This document shows positions 8,057 to 16,746 of a stretch of 64,000 nt of DNA, one piece after another. Position 1 is the stretch's first letter. Each line of letters opens with the position of its first letter. The position numbers and the translations under genes were made by a program. The stretch is from DATBAK01 sp038240075. GTDB lineage: Bacteria; Actinomycetota; Acidimicrobiia; IMCC26256; PALSA-610. The stretch spans positions 1-64,000 of the forward strand of contig JBBSEC010000003.1 of assembly GCA_038240075.1 (NCBI GenBank). The letters are read 5' to 3'. The notes beneath the pieces are model-generated. The model searched no databases, was not told the DNA's origin, and saw only the letters and a program-made list of their open reading frames with translations.

Positions 8057-9321
8057 TGGTCGAGTCCGAGCCGCCCACGAAGCCGGCGATCAGCCGGCGT
8101 CGCTTCGTCGGTGGCCTTGGCGCCGCGGGCGCGGTGGGCGTGGGTGCCGCGCTCGTCGGCAAGTCGGTGATCTGGACCGATTCCGACGGCTCCGACGCGA
8201 CGACGAGCACCGCGCCGGCGGTCGATTTCTACGGCGCGCATCAAGCGGGCATCGCGACGCCGGCCCAGGACCGGCTCCTGTTCGGAGCGTTCGACGTCAC
8301 GAGTGCGAGCCGCGCGGATCTGGTTGCGCTGCTGAAGCAGTGGACGAGCGCGTGCGCTCATTTCGCAGGCGGTCGGCAGATTGGCCGCAACGACGTCGAG
8401 GCGGCGCCCCCGGACGACACGGGAGAGGCGCTCGATCTCGCTCCCGCGCGCCTCACGATGACCTTCGGGTTCGGACCGACGATGTTCGACGACCGCTTCG
8501 GGCTCTCCGGCAAGCGGCCCGCGGCGCTGATCGACCTTCCCGCGTTCGACCACGACAACATCGATCCCGCGATCTCGGGCGGCGACATCGGCGTGCAGGT
8601 GTGCGCCGACGATCCGACGGTCGCGTTCCACGCGCTACGCAACCTCACGCGGATCGGCAAGGGCGTGGTCGGCCTGCGGTGGACGCAGCTCGGGTTCGGC
8701 CGCACCTCGAGCACGAGTGCGAGTCAGGAAACGCCCCGCAACCTGATGGGGTTCAAAGACGGCACCAACAACGTCGCGGGCGACAACCGTGCGCTCATGG
8801 AGTCGCAGGTGTGGGTCGGGCCCAGCGATCAACCGGCGTGGATGCGGGGTGGTTCCTACCTCGTCGCGCGCCGGATCCGGATGCGTATCGAGCAGTGGGA
8901 CCGTGACTTCCTCGGCGATCAGGAGAACGTGATCGGACGAATCAAGTCGACGGGCGCGCCACTCGGCCGGCTCCACGAACGCGATCTGGTTCCTCTTGAG
9001 GCAGCACACGCCGACGGATCGCTCGTCATCCCGCCCGACGCGCACATTCGGTTGGCCGCGCCGGCGACGAACGGGGGCGCGCACCTCCTGCGCCGCGGGT
9101 ACTCGTTCACCGATGGGGTCAGCCCGGTGACCGCGGGGCTCGACGCCGGTCTCTTCTTCCTGGCCTACATGCGCGATCCGCGCAAGCAGTTCGTGCCGAT
9201 CCAGAACCGGCTGGCTGCGAACGACGCGCTGAACGAGTACATCGAGCACGGGTCGACCGCCATCTTCGCGGTGCCGCCCGGAGTCGAGCACGGCGGCTAC
9301 ATCGGTGGAACACTCCTCTGA
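8056..9321 (+). CDS. efeB: EfeB: Tat-exported DyP-type heme peroxidase
   Basis: A 421-residue protein. It starts with a twin-arginine signal (SRRRFVGGLGAAGAVG, about residues 11-35), so it is exported folded. The DyP signature GFKDGTNN carries the catalytic Asp of the GxxDG motif, and a downstream HIRLAAPATNGG segment contributes the proximal heme His. EfeB oxidises ferrous iron or deferrochelates heme for the EfeUO transporter. Its ATG overlaps the stop of the fused efeUO gene, so translation is coupled. Together the two genes form a complete EfeUOB system. Confidence 0.93.
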   Translation: MVESEPPTKPAISRRRFVGGLGAAGAVGVGAALVGKSVIWTDSDGSDATTSTAPAVDFYGAHQAGIATPAQDRLLFGAFDVTSASRADLVALLKQWTSACAHFAGGRQIGRNDVEAAPPDDTGEALDLAPARLTMTFGFGPTMFDDRFGLSGKRPAALIDLPAFDHDNIDPAISGGDIGVQVCADDPTVAFHALRNLTRIGKGVVGLRWTQLGFGRTSSTSASQETPRNLMGFKDGTNNVAGDNRALMESQVWVGPSDQPAWMRGGSYLVARRIRMRIEQWDRDFLGDQENVIGRIKSTGAPLGRLHERDLVPLEAAHADGSLVIPPDAHIRLAAPATNGGAHLLRRGYSFTDGVSPVTAGLDAGLFFLAYMRDPRKQFVPIQNRLAANDALNEYIEHGSTAIFAVPPGVEHGGYIGGTLL

Positions 9322-9384
9322 GCAGCCGCAGCGAGGGCGAGCAGTGCGGCACATGACGGTGAGGCGCATGCGGATGCGACCATG
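9320..9384 (+). repeat. Start-codon-associated intergenic repeat, copy R1
   Basis: This element fills the gap from the efeB stop to the next gene. It contains GACGGTGAGGCGCATGCG and ends in GATGCGACCATGA, like copies at 11611, 18195, 18267, 28932 (minus) and 42503. Its terminal ATG (9382) opens a four-codon frame whose TGA overlaps the ATG of the next gene. Confidence 0.8.
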
Positions 9385-9392
9385 AGGCGGGC

Positions 9393-9773
9393 ATGAAGAA
9401 GAGTGATGCGCTCGCACGCGTGCGCAAGATCTGTATGGCCTTCCCGGCGACGGAGGAGCGTCTGAGTCACGGCGCACCGACGTTCTTCGCGGGGGGCAAG
9501 AAGACCTTCGTCATGTTCCTCGACGATCACCACGGCGACGGCCGCCTCGCCATCTGGTGCAGCGCTCCGCCCGGGATCCAGGCGACGCTCGTCGACGAGG
9601 AGCCCACGCGCTTCTTCGTGCCGGCCTATGTCGGCACCCGGGGCTGGGTCGGCGTGCGCCTCGATATCGATGTCGATTGGGACGAGGTCGCCGGCATCAT
9701 CGACGACGGGTTCCGCGAAGTTGCGACGAAGCGCCTGATCGCCGAGCATGAGCAGAGCAGACGCACGAAATGA
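9393..9773 (+). CDS. MmcQ/YjbR family protein
   Basis: A 126-residue single-domain protein of the MmcQ/YjbR (DUF419) fold: an N-terminal helix with CMAFPATEERLSHGAP, a central strand FVMFLDDHHGDGRLAIW, and the VPAYVGTRGWVGVRLD segment before a C-terminal helix that usually ends in FR.VA.KRL. The fold resembles a double-wing DNA-binding domain but the cellular role is unknown. The start is the ATG overlapping a mini-frame stop from repeat R1. It overlaps the next gene by ATGA. A second member lies at 37941. Confidence 0.85.
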   Translation: MKKSDALARVRKICMAFPATEERLSHGAPTFFAGGKKTFVMFLDDHHGDGRLAIWCSAPPGIQATLVDEEPTRFFVPAYVGTRGWVGVRLDIDVDWDEVAGIIDDGFREVATKRLIAEHEQSRRTK

Positions 9774-10276
9774 CGGAGGACGGCATGGCGGCGCAACCAA
9801 TGGGCCACGGGGTGAAGCAGCGCGACGTCATCAAGATGTCCGACGCGGAGGTGGATGGGTTTCTTCGTGACGGGCGCACCATGTCGTTCGCGACGATGAA
9901 CCACGACGCGACGATCCACGTCGTGGCGATGTGGTACGGATTTCTCGAAGGAGCGATCGCGTTCGAGACGAAGGCGAAGTCGCAGAAGGTGCGCAATCTG
10001 CTGCGCAATCCGACCATCACGTGCATGGTCGAAGACGGCACGACGTATGAGGAGCTTCGCGGCGTCGAGCTCGTTGGCACCGCCGAGATCATCGACGACC
10101 CCGAGCGGATGTACGAGCTCGGGATCAGCGTCTTCGAGCGGTATCAAGGGCCGTACAGCGAAGAGATGCGCCCGTTCGTCGAGGTCATGCTCAACAAGCG
10201 CGTCGTCGTGAAGATCGCGGTCGACCGCGCCGTCTCCTGGGACCACCGCAAGCTCGGCCTGCCGCCCACGGCTTGA
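9770..10276 (+). CDS. PPOX/FMN-binding split-barrel protein, probably F420-dependent
   Basis: A 168-residue protein of the pyridoxamine-5'-phosphate-oxidase-like split barrel. MSFATMNHDATIHVVAMWYGF and FETKAKSQKVRNLLRNP are the strand-turn-helix elements that bind FMN or F420 phosphate groups. Actinobacterial members mostly use F420H2 or bind heme. The start is taken at 9770 because it overlaps the preceding stop by four bases; a second ATG at 9785 is possible. It ends by overlapping the TTG start of the next P450. Confidence 0.85.
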   Translation: MTEDGMAAQPMGHGVKQRDVIKMSDAEVDGFLRDGRTMSFATMNHDATIHVVAMWYGFLEGAIAFETKAKSQKVRNLLRNPTITCMVEDGTTYEELRGVELVGTAEIIDDPERMYELGISVFERYQGPYSEEMRPFVEVMLNKRVVVKIAVDRAVSWDHRKLGLPPTA

Positions 10277-11604
10277 GCGCCCCGCCGAGTCCGCTGCCTG
10301 CAATCGCGCCGGGGCCGCCGGCCGCGACCATCACGTTTCCGTGGGACGACGCCGGCGCGCCCGACCCGGTCGCGGCGCTCACCGCCGCGCGTGCCGAGCT
10401 CGGCGACACGTTCGTCGTCGACTCGGGTCCCGACCGCTACCTGTTCGTGTTCGGCGGTGTCGCGCTCACGAACTTCTACGCGCTCCCCGAACGGATCGCG
10501 AGCAAGGGCCTCGCCGACTACCGCATGTTGTTGCGCAAGCTGCCCGACGAGCTGTTCCTCGGCCGGCGCACCTACGCGCACGACTTGTTCGGCGTGCAGG
10601 AGGTCGAGGGATACCTCGATCACCTCGATCTCGCGGTCGACCGGCAGATCGCCGAGCTCGGCGACGCAGGAACCTTCGACGCGTTCGCGTTGGCGCGCCG
10701 CCTCGGCCACCGTCTTGCCCTCGGCTGCTGGATGGGCGACGCCGCGGCCGCGCCTCCGCAGCTCGACACGCTCATCGCCGACCTCGAGTGTCTCGATGGC
10801 GCGGAGGCGTTCGTGAACCCGGAACGCATGGCCGGCCGCGACGGAGTCAAGGCCGTCGAGCGCGCCGCGCTCGCTCGCATCGAGTCGGTGGTTGCGTCGC
10901 GTCTCGCGAGCGCGGAGAGCCGCGATCCGGACCCCGATGGCTTTTTCGGTGAGATCGCACACCGCTGGGACGACGTCGACGCTTCGGAGCGGGTTCGCGG
11001 CGTGACCGGCGACGTCGTGCTGCTGCACGTGGCGACGATGACGAATCTCTTCGCGGCGCTGGGATGGACCCTGTCCCTCGTGCTGCTCGACGAGCGCGTC
11101 CGCGCGCGGGTCGAGGCCGGAGCCGACCGTGCCTACCTCGACCGCTGCGCGCTCGAAGCGATCCGGATCGGACAGCGCTCGATCATGCTGCGGTCAGTCT
11201 TGAAGCCGTGCGACTTCGACGACGGCACCGCGAGCTTTCACCTCGATCCTGGAGTGCTCCTCGCGACCATGCTCCCGCTCACGAACACGACGGCCCTGGC
11301 CGGCCTCGCCGACTTCGATCCCGATCGCTGGGACGGTCGCCGCCTGCGCGAGGCCGACGAGCTCGACGCGAAGGAGGTCGTCACCACCTTCGGGCACGGT
11401 GGTCATCGCTGTCCGGCGCAACGGTTCTCCCTGTCGGCGATCGACCGCGCGGGCGAGCGGCTCTTCGCGACCTTCGAGCTGCGGCCGCGCTTCGATTCGG
11501 TGCGCCCGATCCCGTCACAGATCGGGGGAGTGGCGCGCGCGGCCGACCCGTGTCCTGTCGACTACGTCCGCAGGCCCGCCGGTACTCTGCGCCCAGTCAT
11601 TTAG
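10273..11604 (+). CDS. Divergent cytochrome P450
   Basis: A 443-residue protein with a P450 C-terminal half: EAIR as the K-helix ExxR and FGHGGHRCPAQRF as the heme loop, Cys at about 380. Two usual features are missing. The glycine two residues after the heme Cys is alanine, and the I-helix region (VLLHVATMTNLFAALGW) lacks the acid-Thr oxygen-activation pair. This resembles non-monooxygenase P450s such as isomerase or dehydratase types, although that is inference. The start is a TTG overlapping the previous stop; the first 25 residues are Pro/Ala-rich and the true start could be slightly downstream. Confidence 0.8.
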   Translation: MSAPPSPLPAIAPGPPAATITFPWDDAGAPDPVAALTAARAELGDTFVVDSGPDRYLFVFGGVALTNFYALPERIASKGLADYRMLLRKLPDELFLGRRTYAHDLFGVQEVEGYLDHLDLAVDRQIAELGDAGTFDAFALARRLGHRLALGCWMGDAAAAPPQLDTLIADLECLDGAEAFVNPERMAGRDGVKAVERAALARIESVVASRLASAESRDPDPDGFFGEIAHRWDDVDASERVRGVTGDVVLLHVATMTNLFAALGWTLSLVLLDERVRARVEAGADRAYLDRCALEAIRIGQRSIMLRSVLKPCDFDDGTASFHLDPGVLLATMLPLTNTTALAGLADFDPDRWDGRRLREADELDAKEVVTTFGHGGHRCPAQRFSLSAIDRAGERLFATFELRPRFDSVRPIPSQIGGVARAADPCPVDYVRRPAGTLRPVI

Positions 11605-11610
11605 GGGGCC

Positions 11611-11678
11611 GGAGCAGGCGCAGCCGGCGTGACGAGCGCGACGCGAGACGGCGAAGCGCATGCGGATGCGACAATGGG
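11611..11678 (+). repeat. Start-codon-associated intergenic repeat, copy R2
   Basis: It follows a P450 stop and precedes the phosphotransferase start by 13 bases. It shares GGAGCAGGCGCA at the left end, GAAGCGCATGCGGATGCG in the middle and a terminal ACAATGG. The read-through frame gives the same VTSAT-DGEAHADATM peptide pattern as R3/R4. Confidence 0.85.
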
Positions 11679-11690
11679 AGCGGGGGTTCT

Positions 11691-12782
11691 ATGGCCGACG
11701 AGATCGAGTTCGAGACACCGTGGCGGCGTGACCTCGGCGAGCTGGGGACCGCGCTCGGTACCTGGGTCGCCGAAACCGTCGGGCCCGACGCGACCGTCGT
11801 CGACGTCGCATCGCCGGGCAACGGCATGTCGAGCGAGACGGTGTTGTTCGCGGTGCGTTCGGGTCGCGAGCTCGATCACTACGCGGCCCGCCTCGCGCCG
11901 CTCCCCGAGCTCTATCCGGTCTTCCCGCAGTACGACCTCGAGTTGCAGCGCCGGTGCATGGACCTGGTGCGCGCGCACACCGACGTTCCTGCGCCCGAGG
12001 TCGTCTGGAGCGTGGCCGACCCGAAGTGGCTGGGCACGCCGTTTCTCGTGATGCGCCGCATCGACGGCGAGTCGCCGCCCGACATCCCTCCGTACGTCTT
12101 CGGCGGCTGGATGATGGACGCCACCCCTGAGGAGCGCGCGCAGCTCCAGAACAGCTCGGTGAGTGTGATCGCGCGTCTGCACGAGATCACGCCGGCGAGT
12201 CACGACCTCGCGTTTCTCACGCAACCCGAGCACGGCACCTCCGCGCTCGATCAACAGCTCGGCTACCAGCGTTGGTACTACGAGTGGGCGCGCGACGGGG
12301 TCACGTACCCGTTGATCGAGGCGACGCTCGCGTGGCTCGACGCGAACCGCCCCGACGAAGGACCGACCGTCCTCAATTGGGGCGATGCGCGCATCGGCAA
12401 CATGCTCTACCGCGATTTCGAACCCGTCGCCGTGCTCGACTGGGAGATGGCGACCGTCGGTCCCGCCGAGATCGACATCGCGTGGATGGTGTTCCTGCAC
12501 AGCTTCTTCAACGATCTCGCGCAGAAGTTCGAGCTTCCCGGCATCCCCGACTTCATGCAGCGTGACGACGTCGCGCGCACCTACGAGCAGATGACGGGCC
12601 GCGCGGTCGGCCCGCTCGAGTGGTTCGAGGTCTTCGCGGCGCTGCGCTTCGCCGTCGTCTCGATCCGCACGAGCACGCGTGGCATCGCCTACGGGACGAT
12701 GGAGAAGCCCGACGACCCCGACGATCTCGTGATGTTCCGCAGCCTCCTCGAGCAGATGCTCGACGGCAGCTACTGGCAGTAA
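11691..12782 (+). CDS. Aminoglycoside-phosphotransferase-like (APH) kinase
   Basis: A 363-residue protein-kinase-fold phosphotransferase. The catalytic loop reads LNWGDARIGNMLY, with Asp as base and Asn for Mg, followed by VLDWEMATVGP supplying the Mg-binding Asp. The usual HGD is NWGD here. Actinobacterial relatives often lie beside acyl-CoA dehydrogenase or SDR genes and are thought to phosphorylate small metabolites rather than antibiotics. The neighbouring SDR and dioxygenase genes suggest a shared catabolic or modification pathway; the substrate is unknown. Confidence 0.87.
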   Translation: MADEIEFETPWRRDLGELGTALGTWVAETVGPDATVVDVASPGNGMSSETVLFAVRSGRELDHYAARLAPLPELYPVFPQYDLELQRRCMDLVRAHTDVPAPEVVWSVADPKWLGTPFLVMRRIDGESPPDIPPYVFGGWMMDATPEERAQLQNSSVSVIARLHEITPASHDLAFLTQPEHGTSALDQQLGYQRWYYEWARDGVTYPLIEATLAWLDANRPDEGPTVLNWGDARIGNMLYRDFEPVAVLDWEMATVGPAEIDIAWMVFLHSFFNDLAQKFELPGIPDFMQRDDVARTYEQMTGRAVGPLEWFEVFAALRFAVVSIRTSTRGIAYGTMEKPDDPDDLVMFRSLLEQMLDGSYWQ

Positions 12783-12784
12783 CA

Positions 12785-13633
12785 GTGGGAAAGCGCTTCG
12801 CGGGTCGCAATGTGATCGTCACCGGTGGCAGCCGCGGCATCGGCGCGGCGCTGGCCGAGCGGCTCGCGGCCGAGGGCGCGTCGGTCGTGATCGCGGCGCG
12901 CACGCTCGAGCGGCACGATCATCTCGCCGGCAGCCTGAACGAGACCGTCGAACGCTGCCGGCGATACGGCACGACGGTCGAGGCCGTCGTCGCCGATCTC
13001 GCCGACGACACGAGTCGCGCCGCGATCGTTCCGCGCGCCCTCGACGTGTTCGACGGGCGGGTCGACATCCTCGTGAACAACGCGGCCGCGGCCGTTTACC
13101 AGTCGACGCTCGGCTACTCGTTGCGACGCCGCCGCGTGATGTTCGAGGTGAACGTCGAGGCGCCGATCGATCTCACGCAGGCGGTCGTGCCGTCGATGAC
13201 CGAGCGAGGTGAGGGTTGGATCGTGAACGTCTCGAGCGCGACGGCCCGCCACGCGCCCGGCCCGCCGTACCGCACCGGCGGGGTGCATTCCGTCATCGGT
13301 GTCTACGGAGCGACGAAGGCCGCGCTCAACCGCATCACCCACGCGTTCGCGGTGGAGCTGTTCGGAACCGGGATCCGCATCAACACGATCGAGCCCCGCG
13401 CCGCGGTGATGAGCGAAGGCGCCGAGGCGCTCGTCGGCGGGATGGTCGGCGACGAGTCGATCGAGTCGATGGAGGCGATGGTCGAGGGCACGCTCGTGCT
13501 GTGCGACTGCCCCGTCGAGCGCACCGGCGGTGTGCACGTGAGCCTCGACCTGCTCGACGATCTCGGCCTCACGGTGATGACGATCGACGGATCCGCGCCG
13601 TACCCTGGCGGCCAGCGGGTGGTGCGCACATGA
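12785..13633 (+). CDS. Short-chain dehydrogenase/reductase
   Basis: A 282-residue SDR. TGGSRGIG at the N-terminus is the nucleotide-binding loop, NNAA is the structural motif, and YGATK supplies catalytic Tyr and Lys after a Ser in NVSSAT. The GTG start was chosen because VGKRFAGRNVIVTGG is the natural SDR beginning and it sits two bases after the preceding stop. It overlaps the downstream dioxygenase gene by ATGA, giving a three-gene coupled unit. Confidence 0.9.
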   Translation: MGKRFAGRNVIVTGGSRGIGAALAERLAAEGASVVIAARTLERHDHLAGSLNETVERCRRYGTTVEAVVADLADDTSRAAIVPRALDVFDGRVDILVNNAAAAVYQSTLGYSLRRRRVMFEVNVEAPIDLTQAVVPSMTERGEGWIVNVSSATARHAPGPPYRTGGVHSVIGVYGATKAALNRITHAFAVELFGTGIRINTIEPRAAVMSEGAEALVGGMVGDESIESMEAMVEGTLVLCDCPVERTGGVHVSLDLLDDLGLTVMTIDGSAPYPGGQRVVRT

Positions 13634-14451
13634 TCAGACGGCTCTACAAGAATCTCGGTGTCTACGAAGGCAAGGCTCCCGACGCGAGCGCGCAGCTCGA
13701 ACGCGACGGCTGGGCGTGGCTCCCGTGGGTCTTCGATCGCGACGAGGTCGACGCGATGAAGGCCGAGATCGACCGCGTGTTCGACGCGTACCCGGCCGAG
13801 CGCGGCCGCGACGACGCCGAAGAGTTCCGTTACGAGATGTTCAACCGCAGCCCCGCGTGCCAACGCGCGATCGGCGCGCCCCGCATCCTCGAGGCCGTCG
13901 AGCCGCTGCTCGGCGACGACTGTCACGTGATCGCCAACACCGCGTGGAAGAACCCCCCCGATTTCAAGGGCGGTCCGTGGCACTGCGATGCCGGCCCGCA
14001 CGTCCCCCGACCCGAGGACGTCGAGTGGGACGACCGCATCCCGTACCCGGTGTTCGCGGTCGCCGCGCACATCATGCTCGACGACTGCCGGCTCGAAGAC
14101 GGCCCCACGGCGGTCATTCCCGGCAGCCACCGCTCCGGACGCCTGGCGCCGTTCGACCGCATGTACGACGAGAACCTCACCTACGACGGCCGACCGCCAC
14201 GCGTCTTCGAGGTGTGGGCCGGAGACGTCGTGCTCTTCGTCTCCGACGCGTGGCACCGCGGCCTCCCCGCACGCGAGGGCGGTCGCGGACGGTTCTTCCT
14301 CCAGTCGCACTACGCCCGCCGCGACATCGCGCAGCGGGTCCAGGCGACCGACCGCACGAACCACTGCTCGCCCGAGGCCATCTCCCGCGCCGCGTCACCC
14401 CGCGAGCGCAAGCTCATCGGTCTCCACGAACCGTTCTTCTACGACGGCTGA
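13630..14451 (+). CDS. Phytanoyl-CoA dioxygenase (PhyH) family protein
   Basis: A 273-residue Fe(II)/2-oxoglutarate dioxygenase fold. The iron triad is visible as WHCDAG (His118, Asp120) and a distal His in SDAWHRGLP, with Arg residues in GGRGRFFLQ positioned for the 2-oxoglutarate carboxylate. PhyH proteins hydroxylate acyl-CoAs or small natural products. The coupled SDR upstream could oxidise the resulting alcohol. It converges with a PPOX gene four bases on. Confidence 0.88.
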   Translation: MIRRLYKNLGVYEGKAPDASAQLERDGWAWLPWVFDRDEVDAMKAEIDRVFDAYPAERGRDDAEEFRYEMFNRSPACQRAIGAPRILEAVEPLLGDDCHVIANTAWKNPPDFKGGPWHCDAGPHVPRPEDVEWDDRIPYPVFAVAAHIMLDDCRLEDGPTAVIPGSHRSGRLAPFDRMYDENLTYDGRPPRVFEVWAGDVVLFVSDAWHRGLPAREGGRGRFFLQSHYARRDIAQRVQATDRTNHCSPEAISRAASPRERKLIGLHEPFFYDG

Positions 14452-14455
14452 TCCG

Positions 14456-14941
14456 TCACGCGTCTGCGAGCTCGGGCGGGAAGCCGCCCGTCGCGATCGG
14501 TCCCCAGCGGGCGATGGTGATGCGCAGGAGCGACTTGTTCTGCCGCTGCATCGCCTCTCGGTATTCGGCCCAGTCGGGATGCTCGCCCGAGATCGACCGG
14601 AAGTACTCGACGAGGCCGTCGAGTGCCTCCGGCATGTCGAGCACCTCGGCGTGCCCGTCAACATGCACGTACTCGCCGTTCCAGTCGTCGGAGATCACGC
14701 AGACCGACACCGCCGGGTTTGCTCGCACGTTCGTGGCTTTGGCGCGCTGCGGGTAGGTCGAGATGACGATGCGACCTTCCGCGTCGACGCCGAACGTCAC
14801 CGGGGAGAGCTGCGGCCGCCCGTCGCGCCTCGTCGTTGCGAGCACGCAGCGAGTGCGCGTCCGAACGAACTCGATCAGCTGCGCGCGCTCGACGCGCTGT
14901 GCCGTCGCGATCTTGCGCCCGGGAGGTCGCGGTTCCGTCAT
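14456..14941 (-). CDS. PPOX-class F420-dependent oxidoreductase
   Basis: A 161-residue split-barrel protein. RCVLATTRRDGRPQLSPVTFG and ISTYPQRAKATNVRANPAVSVCV are the typical cofactor-phosphate-binding elements of the actinobacterial F420-dependent PPOX group, and VHVDGHAEVLD completes the barrel. A role in reducing biliverdin-like or xenobiotic substrates is possible but unproven. It is transcribed opposite to the PhyH gene and follows the methyltransferase gene by 24 bases, perhaps in one unit. Confidence 0.9.
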   Translation of the reverse strand: MTEPRPPGRKIATAQRVERAQLIEFVRTRTRCVLATTRRDGRPQLSPVTFGVDAEGRIVISTYPQRAKATNVRANPAVSVCVISDDWNGEYVHVDGHAEVLDMPEALDGLVEYFRSISGEHPDWAEYREAMQRQNKSLLRITIARWGPIATGGFPPELADA

Positions 14942-14965
14942 GCGCCCAGCCTGCCACGCAACCGC

Positions 14966-15748
14966 TTACGCGGTGCCTTCGACGAGGTAGCGGCGCCAGG
15001 GGCTGGCGAGGCGGTCAGCGAACGACATCTCGCGCCGCTCGACCGTGTCGATGCCGTCGAGGTACTCACTGCGCACATCGTGCAACCCGGAGCGGAGGAA
15101 CGCGTTGTGCGCGGGTTGGGGCGAACGCACCGCCATCAGCGGGAACGTCTCCGCACCGTTTCGCGAGTACACGGCCGTGCCGTGCTCACGAGGACCACCG
15201 AGCGCGTGCCGCAGCGCGCGGCCCACGACGGCGCCGGCGCGACCGCGCGTCGAGCCGCCCCACCACGTGCCGTCGATGGCGATCACCGCGCCGCCGGGTG
15301 CGGTGGCCCCGCGCCACGCGCGGAGCGCCACTTCGGGCTGCGGCATCGTCCAGAGCACGTGCCGGCTGACGACCGCGTCGAAGGTCTCGCCGTGGAGCGC
15401 CGCGAGATCGCCGACCCCGTCGGCCTCGGTCAGGACCGCGCGCCCGAGCACGAACCGAATGTCGTGGCCGGCATCGCGCGCGGCGTGCGATGCGGTGTCG
15501 AGCATCCCGGGTGCATTGTCGACGCCGGTGACGGCGTAGCCCATCTCGGCGAGCAGCAGGGCGAGGAACCCGGTGCCGGTCCCGATGTCGAGCACGCGTT
15601 TCGTGCCCGACGGCAGGACGCGATCGAGGAGGCCGCACCAGGCCGCCCGTTCGCGATCGGTGAAGAGACCGTGGCCGCGCAGGCCGTCGTAGGTCTTGGC
15701 CGCCCGGTCCCAGTGTTCGCGTACTGCGGAGGTCGTGTCAGTGGTCAT
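14966..15748 (-). CDS. Class I SAM-dependent methyltransferase
   Basis: A 260-residue Rossmann methyltransferase. VLDIGTGTGFLALLLAEMG is motif I (SAM-binding), VTGVDNAPGML is motif II with the acidic ribose-binding residue, and FDAVVSRHVLWTMPQPEVAL is motif IV. The C-terminal third is unusual and has no named substrate domain. It is divergent from a LysR regulator that begins 73 bases away and may control it. CCGTCAGCCTGACGG (15750-15764), a perfect interrupted palindrome, lies directly before the start. Confidence 0.88.
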   Translation of the reverse strand: MTTDTTSAVREHWDRAAKTYDGLRGHGLFTDRERAAWCGLLDRVLPSGTKRVLDIGTGTGFLALLLAEMGYAVTGVDNAPGMLDTASHAARDAGHDIRFVLGRAVLTEADGVGDLAALHGETFDAVVSRHVLWTMPQPEVALRAWRGATAPGGAVIAIDGTWWGGSTRGRAGAVVGRALRHALGGPREHGTAVYSRNGAETFPLMAVRSPQPAHNAFLRSGLHDVRSEYLDGIDTVERREMSFADRLASPWRRYLVEGTA

Positions 15749-15806
15749 GCCGTCAGCCTGACGGACGCGGGGTCGCGGCGGAACCCGCCGACTGCCTCGG
15801 ACTAGT

Positions 15807-15829
15807 CATAGGCTTTGCCAATGGCTATG
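15807..15829 (+). promoter_or_regulatory. LysR promoter with dyad overlapping the start
   Basis: CATAG (15807-15811) and CTATG (15825-15829) form a dyad with AT-rich ends, in the manner of a LysR T-N11-A box. TAGGCT (15809-15814) fits a TANNNT -10 and ends six bases before ATG 15821, which supports a leaderless start and negative autoregulation. Confidence 0.5.
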
Positions 15830-16711
15830 GAACTTACCGATCTGAGGGTCTTCCTCGCGGTCGCCGAGACCGGCAGCTTCACCCGGGCGGCCGGCGCGTT
15901 GGTGCTGACCCAGCCATCGGTCAGTGAGCGGGTGGCCGGACTCGAACGCGCGGTCGGCTCGCCCCTGTTCGACCGGACATCGCGGGGCGCGCGCCTTACC
16001 GTCCGCGGCGAGCAACTGGTGCCGTACGCGCGGCGCTGCGTCGCTATCGCCGACGACGCGCTCGAAGCCGTGCGCTCCGAAGCCACGGTGCCCAGACTGC
16101 GCATCGCGGTTCATACGACGTACGCCCACCGCGCCGTGCCGTTCGTGCTCGATGCCCTCGGCGACCTGCCCCGACGTATCAGCGTCCGCGACGCGCACTC
16201 GAACGAGGTGCAGGAGATGGTCCTCGACGACGCCGCCGACGTGGGGTTCGTGATCCCCGACGCCGTCGCGCGCGGCCTGCACCGCGCCGATCTTCCCGCC
16301 GACGACATCGTCTGCGTCGCCGGCCCCGACCATCCGCTCGCCCGCCGCCGGCGCGTCAGCCTCGGCGACGTTGCCACGGCCCTGGTCGCCGTCAGCCTCT
16401 GGGGCCCCGACGCGTTGGTTCTCGTCGACCTGCTCGAAGCGGCCGGGCTCCCTCCGACGTCGCTGCGGCTCATCACCGATTCGGGGATCGCGGGGTTGCT
16501 CGCCCGCGATCATGGGCACGTCGCGGTGGTGACGGCCACCGCCGTCGCCCACGACCTCGAGCACGGCGCGCTGAGCGTGCTTCGGGTCACCGGGCTGCCG
16601 CGCTGGCGGGTGCCGCTCGCCCTCGTCGTCCGGAGCCGGGGTGTCGACGAGCCCGCAGTGGCCCGGCTGCTGCTCCGTGCGAAGTTTCGCGCCCCCCGGC
16701 ACGCCCACTAA
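15821..16711 (+). CDS. LysR-family transcriptional regulator
   Basis: A 296-residue LTTR. The winged HTH occupies residues 1-60 (LRVFLAVAETGSFTRAAGAL, then SVSERVAGLERAVGSPLFDR), and the rest is a periplasmic-binding-protein-like effector domain. ATG 15821 was preferred over ATG 15827 and TTG 15815 because a -10-like TAGGCT lies six bases before it and there is no ribosome site. The target is probably the divergent methyltransferase or the aldehyde dehydrogenase gene downstream; the effector is unknown. Confidence 0.9.
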   Translation: MAMELTDLRVFLAVAETGSFTRAAGALVLTQPSVSERVAGLERAVGSPLFDRTSRGARLTVRGEQLVPYARRCVAIADDALEAVRSEATVPRLRIAVHTTYAHRAVPFVLDALGDLPRRISVRDAHSNEVQEMVLDDAADVGFVIPDAVARGLHRADLPADDIVCVAGPDHPLARRRRVSLGDVATALVAVSLWGPDALVLVDLLEAAGLPPTSLRLITDSGIAGLLARDHGHVAVVTATAVAHDLEHGALSVLRVTGLPRWRVPLALVVRSRGVDEPAVARLLLRAKFRAPRHAH

Positions 16712-16746
16712 CGTCCGCATGGCAGATTCCGGCAGAGGAGTGGACC

